63,276 nucleotides of DNA from DATEDA01 sp963789885 (GCA_963789885.1 CAWBNB010000028.1:1-63276); one strand, 5' to 3'. Counted from the first letter of the stretch, positions 26,234-36,092 are shown. Numbers and translations: made by a program. Notes: generated by a model from the sequence alone, not told the origin.

Positions 26234-26896
26234 TCACTTCGCCGGCCTCCTCGGAGTTGCCGTCACCACGGATCGCAACTCCCCGACGGTCGCATGAGCT
26301 TCGGGGAGAAGATCCGCGCGACCCTCGGAGTGCGCGAGTTGCAGAGCTTCTGACGCAAGAGCGATTGCCTGCTCGTGGTCGCCCTGAGCCGCGTAGACCT
26401 TGGCTAGGGTGAGGCGGGCGTTCACCGCCCTCGGGTCCCGCCGGATGACCTCTCGCAGCATCCGTTCGCCCCTGACGGCGTCCCCCCCGAGAAACGCCGG
26501 GAGCCTGACCAGGAAGGTCGCCTTGGAGGACAGGGCATCCAGATGCCCCGGGTTCAGCTCCAGGGTGCGGTCGAGCGCGGCCATCATTCGCCTGAGTCCG
26601 AAGACCGCGGAAAAGCTCTCCCCATCGATGCGCATCTGCTCGCCGAGGCTGCAGAAGAGGGCGAAATGCGCATCGGCAAGCTTGTCGTCTGCGGCCACCG
26701 CCCGCTCCGCGAGCGTCTGGCTCCGCTGAAAGTGGGCCAAGCGCTCCGGGCGCCCCTTCGCCGCACGGCCAAGGTCGCATTCCCTCAGCGCCTCCACGCT
26801 TAGCGCCGTGGCCGAATCCTGCGCCAGTGCGACCCCGGAGATGGCGGACGAGAGAGCCAGCAAGACACCGAGAACCCGGCTCCTCATCGCGCTCAT
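26234..26896 (-). CDS. Exported TPR protein
   Basis: A 220-residue protein with a signal peptide (VLGVLLALSSAISGVALAQ) and about three TPR-like helical pairs: SQTLAERAVAADDKLADAHFALF, MAALDRTLELNPGHLDALSS and LTLAKVYAAQGDHEQAIALA. Start 26896 has a purine-rich GAGGAAGAAGG upstream. It resembles periplasmic TPR scaffolds such as TatT-like components of some TRAP transporters; no transporter gene is nearby, so partner unknown. Confidence 0.75.
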   Translation of the reverse strand: MSAMRSRVLGVLLALSSAISGVALAQDSATALSVEALRECDLGRAAKGRPERLAHFQRSQTLAERAVAADDKLADAHFALFCSLGEQMRIDGESFSAVFGLRRMMAALDRTLELNPGHLDALSSKATFLVRLPAFLGGDAVRGERMLREVIRRDPRAVNARLTLAKVYAAQGDHEQAIALASEALQLAHSEGRADLLPEAHATVGELRSVVTATPRRPAK

Positions 26897-27087
26897 GCCT
26901 TCTTCCTCTGCTTTCGTTTCAGTTACCCTTGGCCTCTCTCTTGCGTTCGCGAGCCCGCTCTGGGACAGCAAGGGCAATGCCGTGCACCGCGCCTTTCGGC
27001 CAGGGCCAGCGACTCCCCCGGCGGGAAAACCCATCGCTCGAACCGCTCCCGGCGCAGCTCGAGAATCGTGCCGCCCGAACCACCTGA

Positions 27088-27270
27088 CTATCGGTTGCCT
27101 CTCTGAATCGGCAAGACGCGCACATTCCCGACAGGCGCAGGTGTCTTCTCCTCAAGCTGCTCGTGCCTAATCCTTACGAACGTCTTGGTGAGATCAGTGT
27201 GCGAGGCGGGGGTGTACTTGAAATTCCTATCGAGGCACGACGGATATCGTTTCGACGATGTCTTCAGCAT
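27088..27270 (-). CDS. Small conserved-looking protein of unknown function
   Basis: A 60-residue protein, starting MLKTSSKRYPSCLDRNFKY and then TPASHTDLTKTFVRIRHEQL. ATG 27270 has AAGGGAG nine bases upstream, better than in-frame ATGs further up. The TPASxTDLxKTF pattern recalls small proteins of Burkholderiales seen from memory. No domain, signal or membrane segment can be assigned. Confidence 0.5.
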   Translation of the reverse strand: MLKTSSKRYPSCLDRNFKYTPASHTDLTKTFVRIRHEQLEEKTPAPVGNVRVLPIQRGNR

Positions 27271-27482
27271 TGCGAAACACTCCCTTATCATTGCCCGCGT
27301 GCGCGGGGGCGATGCCTGAGCGGCCTTAGTCGACCCTGGAAGACTCACACCAAATGCCGGCCCCAGGCGAGGCCTTCCATACGGAGTAGCCTAAGCGGAT
27401 ATAGCCGGCGGTATTCTGATCTTTGTCAACTGTCGGTTTCCTCAGGCTGCGGGCCGCCGACTGCTGCACCCAGGAGGGGCCT

Positions 27483-28535
27483 GTGAGCAAGAAGATCCTG
27501 TTCGTCGGAGCCGGGGCGATCGGCAGCTACATCGGTGCGTTCCTGTCGCGTGCCGGGCACGACGTGACGCTGGTCGACGCGTGGGCCGAGCAAGTGGAGA
27601 CGATCCGCCGGCAGGGCATCGCGGTGACCGGTCCGCACGATCCGTTCACCGCGCGCCTCAAGGCCATGCACCTGCACGAGGCCCAGCGGCTGCCGCGCGA
27701 CTTCCAGATCGTCTTCATCGCCATGAAGGCCTACGACACGGCTTGGGCTGCGCAGCTCGCCCTGCGCCACGCCGCCCCCGACGGCCTGATCGTGTCCTCC
27801 CAGAACTGCTGGCCCGACCCGATCGTGGCTGCCGTCACCGGCGCGCAGCGCACCGTCGGGCTCATCATGTCTAAGATCGGCGTGGCGCTGTGGCGGCCTG
27901 GCGAGGTCGAGCGTGGTGCGGAAAAGGGTCAGGCCCACGGTCACGATGTCTTCCGCGTCGGCGAGCACGACGGCCGCATCACGCCCCGCGCCAAGGATCT
28001 GGCCGAGATCCTTTCGGTGATCGACGGCTCGCAGGTGACCGACAACCTCTGGGGCGAACGCTGGTCGAAGCTCTGCGCCAATGCGATGGGCAACCCGGTG
28101 ACGGGTATGTCAGGCCTCGGCTCCTTCGAGATCGCCGCGAGCGAAGCCGGCCGCGCCATCACAATCCATCTCGCCGGCGAGTCCGCGCGCGTCGGGATCG
28201 CGCTCGGCTACCGCGTGCCGAAGTTCAACGGCGAGAGCGTCGAGCGCTGGGCCGACTCCGCGCGCCGCGAGACGTGGGACTCGCTCGACACGATGCTCAC
28301 GCCCAAGTCCGGGACCGGCCGCAACTGGCGCGCCTCGATGGCCCAGGACGTCGCGAAGGGCCGCCCGACCGAGATCGATTACATGAACGGCCACGTCGTG
28401 GCCCAGGGCAAGATCGCCGGCGTGCCGACTCCCGTCTCCGTCGCGACCGTGGAGATGGTGAAGGACGTGGAAGCCGGCCGGCGCAGGCAGGCCCCGGAGA
28501 ACATCGTCGAGGTGCTGAAGCGCGCCGGCGTGTGA
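27483..28535 (+). CDS. Ketopantoate reductase-like oxidoreductase (PanE/ApbA family)
   Basis: A 350-residue protein with an N-terminal NADP-binding fold (ILFVGAGAIGSYIGAFL) and a helical C-terminal domain containing the family's Lys (ERWSKLCANAMGNPVTGMSG). GTG 27483 follows AGGAGG by a normal distance. At 350 residues it is longer than PanE (about 300), as in the paralogues found in catabolic clusters. It lies upstream of an amidohydrolase on the same strand and may act on a 2-oxo acid intermediate rather than in pantothenate synthesis. Confidence 0.82.
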   Translation: MSKKILFVGAGAIGSYIGAFLSRAGHDVTLVDAWAEQVETIRRQGIAVTGPHDPFTARLKAMHLHEAQRLPRDFQIVFIAMKAYDTAWAAQLALRHAAPDGLIVSSQNCWPDPIVAAVTGAQRTVGLIMSKIGVALWRPGEVERGAEKGQAHGHDVFRVGEHDGRITPRAKDLAEILSVIDGSQVTDNLWGERWSKLCANAMGNPVTGMSGLGSFEIAASEAGRAITIHLAGESARVGIALGYRVPKFNGESVERWADSARRETWDSLDTMLTPKSGTGRNWRASMAQDVAKGRPTEIDYMNGHVVAQGKIAGVPTPVSVATVEMVKDVEAGRRRQAPENIVEVLKRAGV

Positions 28536-28705
28536 GGCTGACCGCTTGGTCACCGACTCGCGAAGACCCCCGTGCCGGATCCAGCGCATCCCGGATGACC
28601 TGGTCGTCTCCGCGCGCTTCCGGGAGGACAGGAGGCCGCTCCCATCCCGGTTCCGCGTTAACCTTACACGGCGCCGTTAGAGGGTCTCCGATCCCAGGAG
28701 AAGCG

Positions 28706-29845
28706 ATGAACTACACCAGGATCTCCGCCGACTGCCACATCGACCTGCCTATGCTCGCGCCCGACATGTTCACGTCCAACGCCTCGGCGGCCCTCAAGGA
28801 GAGAATGCCCTACGTCACCGATGGCCCCGACGGTCCGACCTGGACCTGCAAGAACGGGGGCTCCTTCGGGCTGCTGAACGGCGTGGGGCCGTCCGGACAG
28901 AAGCTGGTCCCCGGGCAGAACCACCGCGTGGACGTCATGGCCGCGACTGGGTTCTACGAAGACGGCAAGAAGGGCTACCGTCACCCGACCGATCCGGTCC
29001 TGCGCGCCAAGGACATGGACCGAGACGGCGTGCAGGCCGAGGTGATCTTCGGCATCCTCGGCGCGGCGACGCGGCTGAACGATCCCGTGGCGGCGAACGA
29101 GATGTTCCGGATCTACAACGACTGGCTCGTGGACTTCTGCAAGCACGATCCGGCGCGCTTCATCGGGCTGGCCTGCCTGCCCTACGGTGACATCGACGCA
29201 GCGGTGAAGGAGATTCATCGAGTCGCGAAGCTGGGGCTCCGTGGCGTGGAGCTGTCCTGCTCGTGGGACATGGAGCCCATGTGGCATCCCATGTGGGAGC
29301 CGCTGTGGAAGGCCATCCACGAGGTCGACTTGCCGCTGCACTTCCACACGTTCCCGGCGGTGCCGCCCGGCGTTCTTGACAAGGCGTTCGGGCCAACCCG
29401 TCGCGCGGCGTTCTTCACCGTGGTCTCCGGCTTCCAGATGAACCTCGTCAATATCCTCGCCGCCGTCATCGGCGCCGGCGTCCTCGAGCGCTATCCCAAC
29501 GTTCGTATCTCGTTCGGCGAGAGCGGCATCGGCTGGATTCCCTATGCGCTCGAGCGCATGGACTTCGAGTGGGAGGACCGTTTCCGCGACCTGGGCCTGA
29601 AGATGAAGCCGAGCGACTACTGGCGGCGTCAGTGCAAGGGCACCTTCCAGTTCGATCGCATCGGCGGCAAGCTGATCGATGAGATGGGCGTGGAGTCGCT
29701 CATGTGGGGCTCCGACTATCCGCACGCTGACGGCGTGTGGCCGGAGTCGTCGAAGTATATCGAGGAGCAGTTCGCACACCTGCCGGCCGACGTTGTGCAG
29801 AAGATCACCTGCGAGAACGCCGGGAAGTTCTACCGCTTGATGTAG
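28706..29845 (+). CDS. Amidohydrolase family (amidohydrolase-2/decarboxylase type)
   Basis: A 379-residue TIM-barrel metal-dependent hydrolase: ISADCHIDLPMLAPDMF at the N-terminus, LHFHTFP in the middle, SFGESGIGWIPYALERMD and MWGSDYPHADGVWPES with the metal-binding Asp near the C-terminus. CAGGAG upstream supports ATG 28706. Members are often decarboxylases or hydrolases of aromatic acids. It lies 170 bases after the reductase; the gap holds no gene. Confidence 0.87.
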   Translation: MNYTRISADCHIDLPMLAPDMFTSNASAALKERMPYVTDGPDGPTWTCKNGGSFGLLNGVGPSGQKLVPGQNHRVDVMAATGFYEDGKKGYRHPTDPVLRAKDMDRDGVQAEVIFGILGAATRLNDPVAANEMFRIYNDWLVDFCKHDPARFIGLACLPYGDIDAAVKEIHRVAKLGLRGVELSCSWDMEPMWHPMWEPLWKAIHEVDLPLHFHTFPAVPPGVLDKAFGPTRRAAFFTVVSGFQMNLVNILAAVIGAGVLERYPNVRISFGESGIGWIPYALERMDFEWEDRFRDLGLKMKPSDYWRRQCKGTFQFDRIGGKLIDEMGVESLMWGSDYPHADGVWPESSKYIEEQFAHLPADVVQKITCENAGKFYRLM

Positions 29846-30484
29846 ACGCCCGAGACTCGTGGGCCCGGGGTACTAGCGGCGGCGCAGGATCCCGGAGAGC
29901 CTTGCGCGCCAGCAAGGCACGCACAGGATCTAGCAAGCGCAGCGAGCGTCTATGCGGTTGTAAGGTTGTAACTCGACGATGACTCGCAGCGGCTCAGGCG
30001 AACGGTGGTGATTGGGTAGCTCATCCGCCAGGCCTACTGTCCGCGTTACCGCCCAGAAGCGGAAGTTTGAGAGGCGTGCCGCAAATCGGACCGTCAACGG
30101 GGCTTTCGACTCGTTGCTGTCGTAGTTAGCGAAGCGCGGACTTTGTTTTGCCGCTAAGGCCGACCATCAGGAAGTTAAGTCATAGCGCCCTAGGGGCCCA
30201 AACCAGTCTCGGCGGGCTCCGTAGCAAGAACACCTAGCTCCACCCCTAATATTGGAAAACCGCCGAACTTCTTATAAATCGACATTATTTCGCCGCACGG
30301 CCGAATGTCGCGCTGGCGTCCGAGTAGTCTGTCCAGTCTTCCCCCTAGCAATTCTCAGCGGGCCTGCCTTGGGTCCATAGAGCCGTCGAACGCTGCTTTC
30401 AGGACAGGACCGTAGAGCCGCTCTTGGCCGTACAGAGTAGTCCGTGAAATTCCGCCACGGCGACACGACGAAAAGGAGGCGCAT
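29846..30484. other. Intergenic stretch with partial R2 repeat
   Basis: About 640 bases with no convincing gene. 29969-30047 matches the last third of R2 (GCGAACGGTGGTGATT, then a CCAGGCCTAC segment). The region has many stops in all frames. The last 15 bases carry AAAAGGAGG, the ribosome binding site of the following esterase. Confidence 0.6.
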
Positions 30485-32434
30485 GTGAACCCCAGGATAG
30501 AGCGGTTGGATCTTCCTCATCGGAAGAACAGCAGGATTAAGACGGTCATCGCCGCCATCGCGGCGATGACGCTGTTCGGCGCTTCGCTTCCCGGCAACGC
30601 GAAGGATCGGGACGACGACGGAGATCGGCACCAGGGCAAGCATAAGCTCCTGACGTGCGACGACACGATGAAGGAGGAGTTCCGTCCGGACTCGCTCACC
30701 ACAGTCCTGCTTGTCAAGGCGTTCAACAAGGGCGATGCGCTCACGCTTTCCACGCCGACTCCCACAACACCTATCGCCGCCAATGACGTTTGTGTGGTCA
30801 AGCTGCTCGTCGGACCGGGAAATCCCGGGCCGGCCGGTGCGCCATCAACCTCGCCGGGAATCGGCATTGAAGTGTGGCTGCCGGCGCGCAAGAACTGGAA
30901 CCGCCGGATTCACGTTGCCGGCGGCGGTGGATGGGCCGGCGGTAATCAGACGTCGTTGACATTGCTCGCGGGAGCGGGCGGCGCGGGCGGGACCACGCCG
31001 AGCCCGTCGTTTATTGCGACGGTGGAAGGCGCCGTTTCGGCGAACACAGACACCGGACACAGCGGCCCCGGCGGCGGATCGTTCGCGATGAACCCGGATG
31101 GCAGCATCAACACGGTCCTGTGGAACGACTTCGCGCAGCGCGGCATTCACGAAATGGCCGTGAAGACGAAGCAGATTACCAAGGCCTACTACGGCAAGGC
31201 CGCGAAGTACTCGTACTGGGACGGCTTCTCCACGGGTGGCCGGCAAGGCCACAAGCTCGCGCAGCTGCATCCGGACGACTTCGACGGCATCCTCGCCGGC
31301 GCGCCGGCGTTTAACTGGACGCGCTTCATCACAAACGAGCTGTATCCGCAGATCGTGTTCCAGCGCGATCTGGGCGGTGTTCCGATGACGGCCGGCCAGT
31401 TGAACCTGCTTGGCAACGCGGCCATCAACGCCTGCGACATGGTGAACAGCCAGCATATCGGCTACATTCCCGACCCGTCGGAATGCCGGTACGACCCGAC
31501 GCATGACGCAGCCGTGATCTGCGCGGCGAGCGGCGGCACCAACACCACGGCCGACTGCGTGACGCCGCTGCAGGCGCGGGCCATGAACAAGCTGTGGTAC
31601 GGCCAGACGCGCGACGGGACGGCTCCTCCCCCGTCCGTGGACAACAGCTGGTTTTTGGACGTCGGCCGGGGCAACCATCTGTGGTACGGTCTTGCGCGCG
31701 GCAGCAGCTTCGGCGGTCTGGCCGGGAGCAATGCAGGGGTGCCGGCGCCGTTCACGATTGCGACCGATCTGGTGGCGCTGGAGCTGCAGAACCCGACGCT
31801 CGCGACGCCGTCGTTCATCAACGCGACCGGCAATGGCGCGAACGGCTGGACGAACCTGTCCTACGCGCAACTGGCCAATGCGTACGACCAGGGGCTGATC
31901 CTGCAGTCGAACTTCGCGCACATCAACACCGACGACGCGAATCTGCGGCCGTTCCGCAAGTCCGGCGGGAAGATGATCATGTACCACGGGCTCGCCGACG
32001 TTCTGATCATGCCGCAGGGCTCGGTCAAATACTACGAACGGGTCATCCGCGAGATGGATGGGCTGCGCGAGGTGCAGAAGTTCTATCGCTTCTTCCTCGT
32101 GCCAGGCATGGCGCACGGCTTCAGCAATGGAACGACCAACCCGAATGCCAACCCGCCGCTTCCCGGCGCCGCCGGCGCGGACGCGGTAGCGGACGGCACA
32201 TCGCAGCTTTACGACGCGCTCACGGCCTGGGTCGAGAAAGGCATCGCCCCGCAGCGAATCGACATCTCTTCCGCCGTGACCACCGCTTTCCCGGTCGCCA
32301 AGTCGCGGCCCATCTGCGCCTACCCCAAGGAAGCAAAGTATGTTGGCGGCGACATCAACGTTGCTTCGAGCTACATCTGCGCTGGTCAGGGTCGGAGCCG
32401 TGACGACGACGATGACAGCCACGGCAATCATTGA
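30485..32434 (+). CDS. Exported tannase/feruloyl esterase family protein
   Basis: A 649-residue protein with a signal peptide (TVIAAIAAMTLFGASLPGNA). GTG 30485 follows AAGGAGG; the adjacent ATG (30483) is followed at once by TGA. Catalytic triad candidates are Ser in DGFSTGGRQGH, Asp in HGLADVLIMP and His in PGMAHGF. In most tannases and feruloyl esterases the Ser and His each neighbour a Cys that form a disulfide; here those positions are Phe and Gly. It may hydrolyse plant phenolic esters in the periplasm or outside. A candidate attC site lies 76 bases downstream in the same orientation. Confidence 0.85.
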   Translation: MNPRIERLDLPHRKNSRIKTVIAAIAAMTLFGASLPGNAKDRDDDGDRHQGKHKLLTCDDTMKEEFRPDSLTTVLLVKAFNKGDALTLSTPTPTTPIAANDVCVVKLLVGPGNPGPAGAPSTSPGIGIEVWLPARKNWNRRIHVAGGGGWAGGNQTSLTLLAGAGGAGGTTPSPSFIATVEGAVSANTDTGHSGPGGGSFAMNPDGSINTVLWNDFAQRGIHEMAVKTKQITKAYYGKAAKYSYWDGFSTGGRQGHKLAQLHPDDFDGILAGAPAFNWTRFITNELYPQIVFQRDLGGVPMTAGQLNLLGNAAINACDMVNSQHIGYIPDPSECRYDPTHDAAVICAASGGTNTTADCVTPLQARAMNKLWYGQTRDGTAPPPSVDNSWFLDVGRGNHLWYGLARGSSFGGLAGSNAGVPAPFTIATDLVALELQNPTLATPSFINATGNGANGWTNLSYAQLANAYDQGLILQSNFAHINTDDANLRPFRKSGGKMIMYHGLADVLIMPQGSVKYYERVIREMDGLREVQKFYRFFLVPGMAHGFSNGTTNPNANPPLPGAAGADAVADGTSQLYDALTAWVEKGIAPQRIDISSAVTTAFPVAKSRPICAYPKEAKYVGGDINVASSYICAGQGRSRDDDDDSHGNH

Positions 32435-32510
32435 TTGGCGATTCCCGAATGCGCGGCGTCGCGCACTCTTGCAAGGCGCCGCGCCGTATGCGCGATTGAC
32501 ATGGCGGTGA

Positions 32511-32604
32511 GTCTAACAAGCACTTGCAGCCGCCCGCCGCAAGCGTTGTTTGCGGAGCCCTCGGCGCTCCGCGCCTCGGCGGCGGCTGAAGTGCGCCGTT
32601 GAAC
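32511..32604 (+). repeat. Candidate integron attC site
   Basis: R'' GTCTAAC (32511-32517) and R' GTTGAAC (32598-32604) both fit the consensus RYYYAAC / GTTRRRY and pair at 6 of 7 positions. Inside them, GCACTTGCAGCCGCC (32520-32534) pairs with GGCGGCTGAAGTGC (32581-32594) with a single unpaired base, the feature that orients attC recombination. The centre folds into further hairpins. Length 94 bp is within the normal range. No IntI or second site was found in the window. The rest of the 364-bp gap after the esterase has no gene. Confidence 0.6.
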
Positions 32605-32798
32605 GGTCTGCTTTACGCGACGCTGACTGTCGCCTCAGGGTCGCTATGCAAAGCTGGGAAAGTTGCATGGTGCGACCTCAGCCGTGACGCCCAAGGTTCG
32701 AGGTGAGCCTCAACTACCGGCTTGCCGATGGCTGCGGCTCGACTGGGGGAGGGTAGGTGGCATTCTCAACCCAACGAAACGTGAACGACAGGTTAGCG

Positions 32799-33227
32799 TC
32801 ATTGTTGTAGGCGCCTTGCAAAGACCACACTTGCATGACCTACCGGGTGGTCCTGCACCACGGTCTGCGCCTTGTAGCCCATACGTTCGTAGAAGACGGG
32901 AGCCTGAAAACTGTGCGTAGCCAAGAACATCACGCTGCAGCGTTTCATCTTCGCGTGTTCCTCGGCTGCTGCAAGCAGAGCGCTGCCAAGGCCATGCCGA
33001 CGTTCGGACTCATGGACCCAGAGATACGAGACGTAGCAGCAACCTCCCCAGGTGTAGCCGCAGATACCGGCTCGGATGCCGCCAGATTTGTCGCGCTGTG
33101 TGCCGGAGAAGGACTCCCCATCGAAGTAGCCCGTCACCCTGGAGTTGTATTCGTAGATGCGCTCGGCGAGAAAGGCCTGAATCTCGGGGTCTTCGCCGAC
33201 GTGAAAAGCGATTGAGGTGAGCGGCAT
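32799..33227 (-). CDS. GNAT acetyltransferase
   Basis: A 142-residue N-acetyltransferase. The acetyl-CoA binding motif is RRHGLGSALL and the C-terminal motif is PVFYERMGYKAQT. VSYLWVHESER is motif A's beta strand. No signal peptide. It is on the minus strand six bases downstream of the sensor kinase stop, so it could be the last gene of that operon. Substrate unknown. Confidence 0.88.
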   Translation of the reverse strand: MPLTSIAFHVGEDPEIQAFLAERIYEYNSRVTGYFDGESFSGTQRDKSGGIRAGICGYTWGGCCYVSYLWVHESERRHGLGSALLAAAEEHAKMKRCSVMFLATHSFQAPVFYERMGYKAQTVVQDHPVGHASVVFARRLQQ

Positions 33228-33232
33228 GACGC

Positions 33233-34731
33233 CTAGAACCCTGCGGTGGTGCTCAGCCGGAACCGGAACACCGCTCCCTTGTCAGCCTCCTCCATCAGTC
33301 GGATGTCGCTGCCGTGCAACTGCAGGATGCGCCGGACGATGGCCAGGCCCAGTCCGCCACCGGCGTCATCGGCACGGTCGCTGCGCTCGGCCGTGGGGAA
33401 CGAAGGCCGCGTGAAGAGACGCTCGCGCAGCGGCGCGGGGATGCCCGGGCCGGTGTCGCTCACCTGCACCACGACCTCCCCGGCGACATGCCGTAGCTGC
33501 ACCTCGATTTCCCCGCCCGCCGGCGTGTGACGGATGGCGTTGTCGAGAAGGTTGGTCAGCACGCGCTCGATCATCCCCAGATCGGCCGTGACGGCGGGCA
33601 GGTCCGCGGCGATGTTCGCGACGAGGTGTTGTTGCCGTGCCTCGGCCGCCAGCTCGAACTTCTGGAAGACGTCCTGCACGAGATCCGCCAGGGAAAAGCG
33701 CTCCGCTTCCGGCTTGACGGCACCGTACTCGAGCCGGGCGAGCTCGAAGAGCTCCTGCGCGAGCCGCCCCACCTTGCGGCTCTGCCCGAGGGCGATCTCG
33801 AGGTAGCGGCGCCGCTCGGCATCGGTCAGCGCGTCGGCCTTCACCAGCAGGGTTTCGAGGTAGCCGTGCAGCGAGGTGAGCGGCGTGCGCAGATCGTGCG
33901 AGATGTTGGCGACGAGCTCGCGGCGCTGCTGATCCTGCGCTGTCAGCTCGCGCCACTGGTCATCGATGCGACTCGCCATCTGCCGGAACGCCTGCTCGAG
34001 GGTCGCGATCTCGTCGCCGCCGCTTCGCCGTCGGGGAGGTAACGATGAGCACAGGCCCTCGGTCGATGCGACATTGCCGGTGCCGAATCCGCGGACCGCA
34101 GCGGTCAGCGTTCGCAGAGGGCGCGTGATCAGACGGAACGCCGTCAGCCCGGCAACCAGCCCGAGCAGCGCGACCAGGGCCATCGACCACAGCGTGGTGC
34201 GCAGCACGTTGCCGGCGCCGAGCGTGGCCGCCAGCGCGTCGTGTTCTTCGCCCTGCAGCACCACGTACACGTAACCGGCGTCGCGACCGTCGACGCGCAG
34301 CGGTGCCGCGCTGAACACCTTGCGGGTGCCGTCGCTACGCGGGTCGTCGCCGAGGACGGCAGGGATTCACCGGCGAGCAGCCGCCGTATCGGCGCCACGT
34401 CCACCCGGTCCCGCCTGAGATGTCCCGGAGGTGCCGCCTGGCCCGCGATGCGGCCGTCGGTGTCGAGGAGGTAGACCTCGACGCTCGGATTCACGGCCAT
34501 CAGCTTGTCGAACAGGTCGCGCACGGCGCCCGGGTTCAGACCGCCCTTTTCCATCAACGCCGAGTTCGCGGCGATGTGTGCGGCAAGGCCGCTCGACAGC
34601 CGCTGGATCACTTCCTGCTCGTGTCGCTCGCTCGAGCGCGTTTGCAGCCACGCGGAAGCGCCGCAGCAGGCGAGCAGCAGCACGGCGAACACCGCGGACA
34701 AGCGCTGCGACAGGCTCGCCTGCTGAATCAC
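33233..34731 (-). pseudogene. Sensor histidine kinase with a one-base frameshift
   Basis: From GTG 34731 (GTGA overlap with the response regulator) the frame encodes a membrane segment (LSAVFAVLLLACCGASAWL) and most of a periplasmic sensor region to LLAGESLP near 34366. The sequence then continues in the next frame: VLGDDPRSDGTRKVFSAAPLRVDGRDAGYVYVV, second membrane segment (LWSMALVALLGLVAGLTAF), HAMP, HisKA with the phospho-His in ANISHDLRTPLTSL, and HATPase with DTGPGIP and GGGLGLAIV. All domains are intact apart from one missing base, so it may be a recent lesion or a sequencing error. Otherwise a classic OmpR-partner kinase. Confidence 0.75.
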
Positions 34732-35471
34732 TGGCCCGTCTCCGCCGTTGGTACCGGCGAGAACTTGTAGCCGAGTCCCCACACGGTCAGGATGCGGCGC
34801 GGCGCCGCGGGGTCCGCTTCCACCTTTACCCGCAGGCGATTGATGTGGGTATTCACCGTGTGCTCGTAGCCGTCGTGCTGGTAGCCCCAGACGTGGTTGA
34901 GCAAGTCCATGCGCGAGAACACCTTGCCCGGGTGTCTGGCGAAGAAATACAGGAGATCGAACTCCCGCGGGGTCAGCTCGATGATCCGGCCATCCACCCT
35001 GACTTCGCGCTCCATCGGGTCGATGGACAGGTCCGCCGACTCCAGCCTGCCGGAGTCGAGGCGCGCATTTCGGACGAGCGCGTCGGTGCGCCGCAGTAGC
35101 GCCTTAACCCTCGCCACCAGTTCGAGCACCGAGAACGGCTTGGTGAGGTAGTCGTCCGCGCCCAGCTCGAGGCCCAGGATGCGGTGGACCTCGCTCGAGC
35201 GCGCGCTGGTGATGATGATCGGCGTGTAGCGCGTCATTCCGCGGGCGCGCCGGCAGATTTCCAGACCGTCGACACCGGGCAGCATCAGGTCGAGCACCAG
35301 CGCATCCCAGCCTCCCTCCTCCAGCAGGCGGAGGCCCGCATGCCCGTCGGCGGCACGCACGATGGCGTACCCCTCGTCATGCAGGTGCATGCGCATCAGC
35401 TCGGAGATGTGGGCGTCGTCTTCGACGATCAGGACACGTTTTGGCGTAGCCGTGGCGGTCATCGGCGTCAT
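34728..35471 (-). CDS. OmpR-family response regulator
   Basis: A 247-residue regulator: receiver domain with VEDD acidic pocket, phospho-acceptor Asp in DALVLDLMLPGVDG and Lys in DDYLTKPFS, then a winged-helix DNA-binding domain (ELTPREFDLLYFFARHPGKVFSR; HINRLRVKVEADP; TVWGLGYKF). Two nearby ATGs (35471, 35462) are possible starts; neither has a strong ribosome binding site. It is divergent from the Met-rich peptide/DipZ/MsrA operon 250 bases away, which makes that operon the obvious candidate target. Confidence 0.9.
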   Translation of the reverse strand: MTPMTATATPKRVLIVEDDAHISELMRMHLHDEGYAIVRAADGHAGLRLLEEGGWDALVLDLMLPGVDGLEICRRARGMTRYTPIIITSARSSEVHRILGLELGADDYLTKPFSVLELVARVKALLRRTDALVRNARLDSGRLESADLSIDPMEREVRVDGRIIELTPREFDLLYFFARHPGKVFSRMDLLNHVWGYQHDGYEHTVNTHINRLRVKVEADPAAPRRILTVWGLGYKFSPVPTAETGQ

Positions 35472-35721
35472 AGCGGTCCGCGGTGTCTGTGTTAGTCGGG
35501 TCGGACGCACGCGGCCTTGCATTTTTCCCCGATCCGGGGGCGCGAGTTATCACAATTAATTTAACTGTCCGGGAGGACTTGGAGACCCGTCGCGGAGAAC
35601 ACTGCCGGGGCTGCCGGGCCCTTGGACGCGGCCGCCTTTGAGAAGTGACGGCCGCGGCAATCTTTGCTTCGGGCCGCACGATACCGCAACCCATCGCAAC
35701 TTCACTTATGAGGATATTGAA

Positions 35722-36003
35722 ATGAACAAGCTCGCCGCAACACTCCTTGCAACCTGCATGACCTTCGCAACCGCCGCGGCTTTCGCCGACGACCTGTCAA
35801 AGGACGCCATGAAAGGGGATTCGATGTCGAAGGACGCCATGCACAAAGACGGCATGCGCGGAGACGCGGTGACCCATGGCACCGCGAAGGACGAAAGCAA
35901 GGCCAAGCACGATGCAATGGACAAGGGCGCCATGGGCAAAGATGCCATGGGCAAGGACGCAATGGGGAAGGACGCAATGGCGAAGGATGCGATGAAGAAG
36001 TAG
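35722..36003 (+). CDS. Exported Met-rich MXKDX pentapeptide-repeat protein
   Basis: A 93-residue protein with a signal peptide (LAATLLATCMTFATAAAFA) and a mature part made of imperfect M-x-K-D-x pentapeptides (KDAMGKDAMGKDAM), with ten Met in about 70 residues. GAGGA upstream supports ATG 35722. The 3' half is built on 15-bp DNA repeats. Periplasmic Met-rich peptides of this kind (MrpX in Azospira) have been shown to act as sacrificial methionine sinks for hypochlorite, recycled by a methionine sulfoxide reductase. An MsrA and an electron supplier follow directly. Confidence 0.85.
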   Translation: MNKLAATLLATCMTFATAAAFADDLSKDAMKGDSMSKDAMHKDGMRGDAVTHGTAKDESKAKHDAMDKGAMGKDAMGKDAMGKDAMAKDAMKK

Positions 36004-36092
36004 CCGCGCCCGGACGAGCCGCTGGCGATGTTCGGCGGCTCTCCCCTTCGAATTCCCTGAACTCAGATTGCTTTGCCGCACCGGAGTCCATT

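Noticed and set aside
28672..28690. GTTAGAGG considered as a second attC boundary upstream of the amidohydrolase
   Set aside because: No matching R'' box or pairing inner arms could be found nearby.
35850..36000. 15-bp repeats considered as a noncoding repeat
   Set aside because: They encode the MXKDX pentapeptides of the exported peptide.
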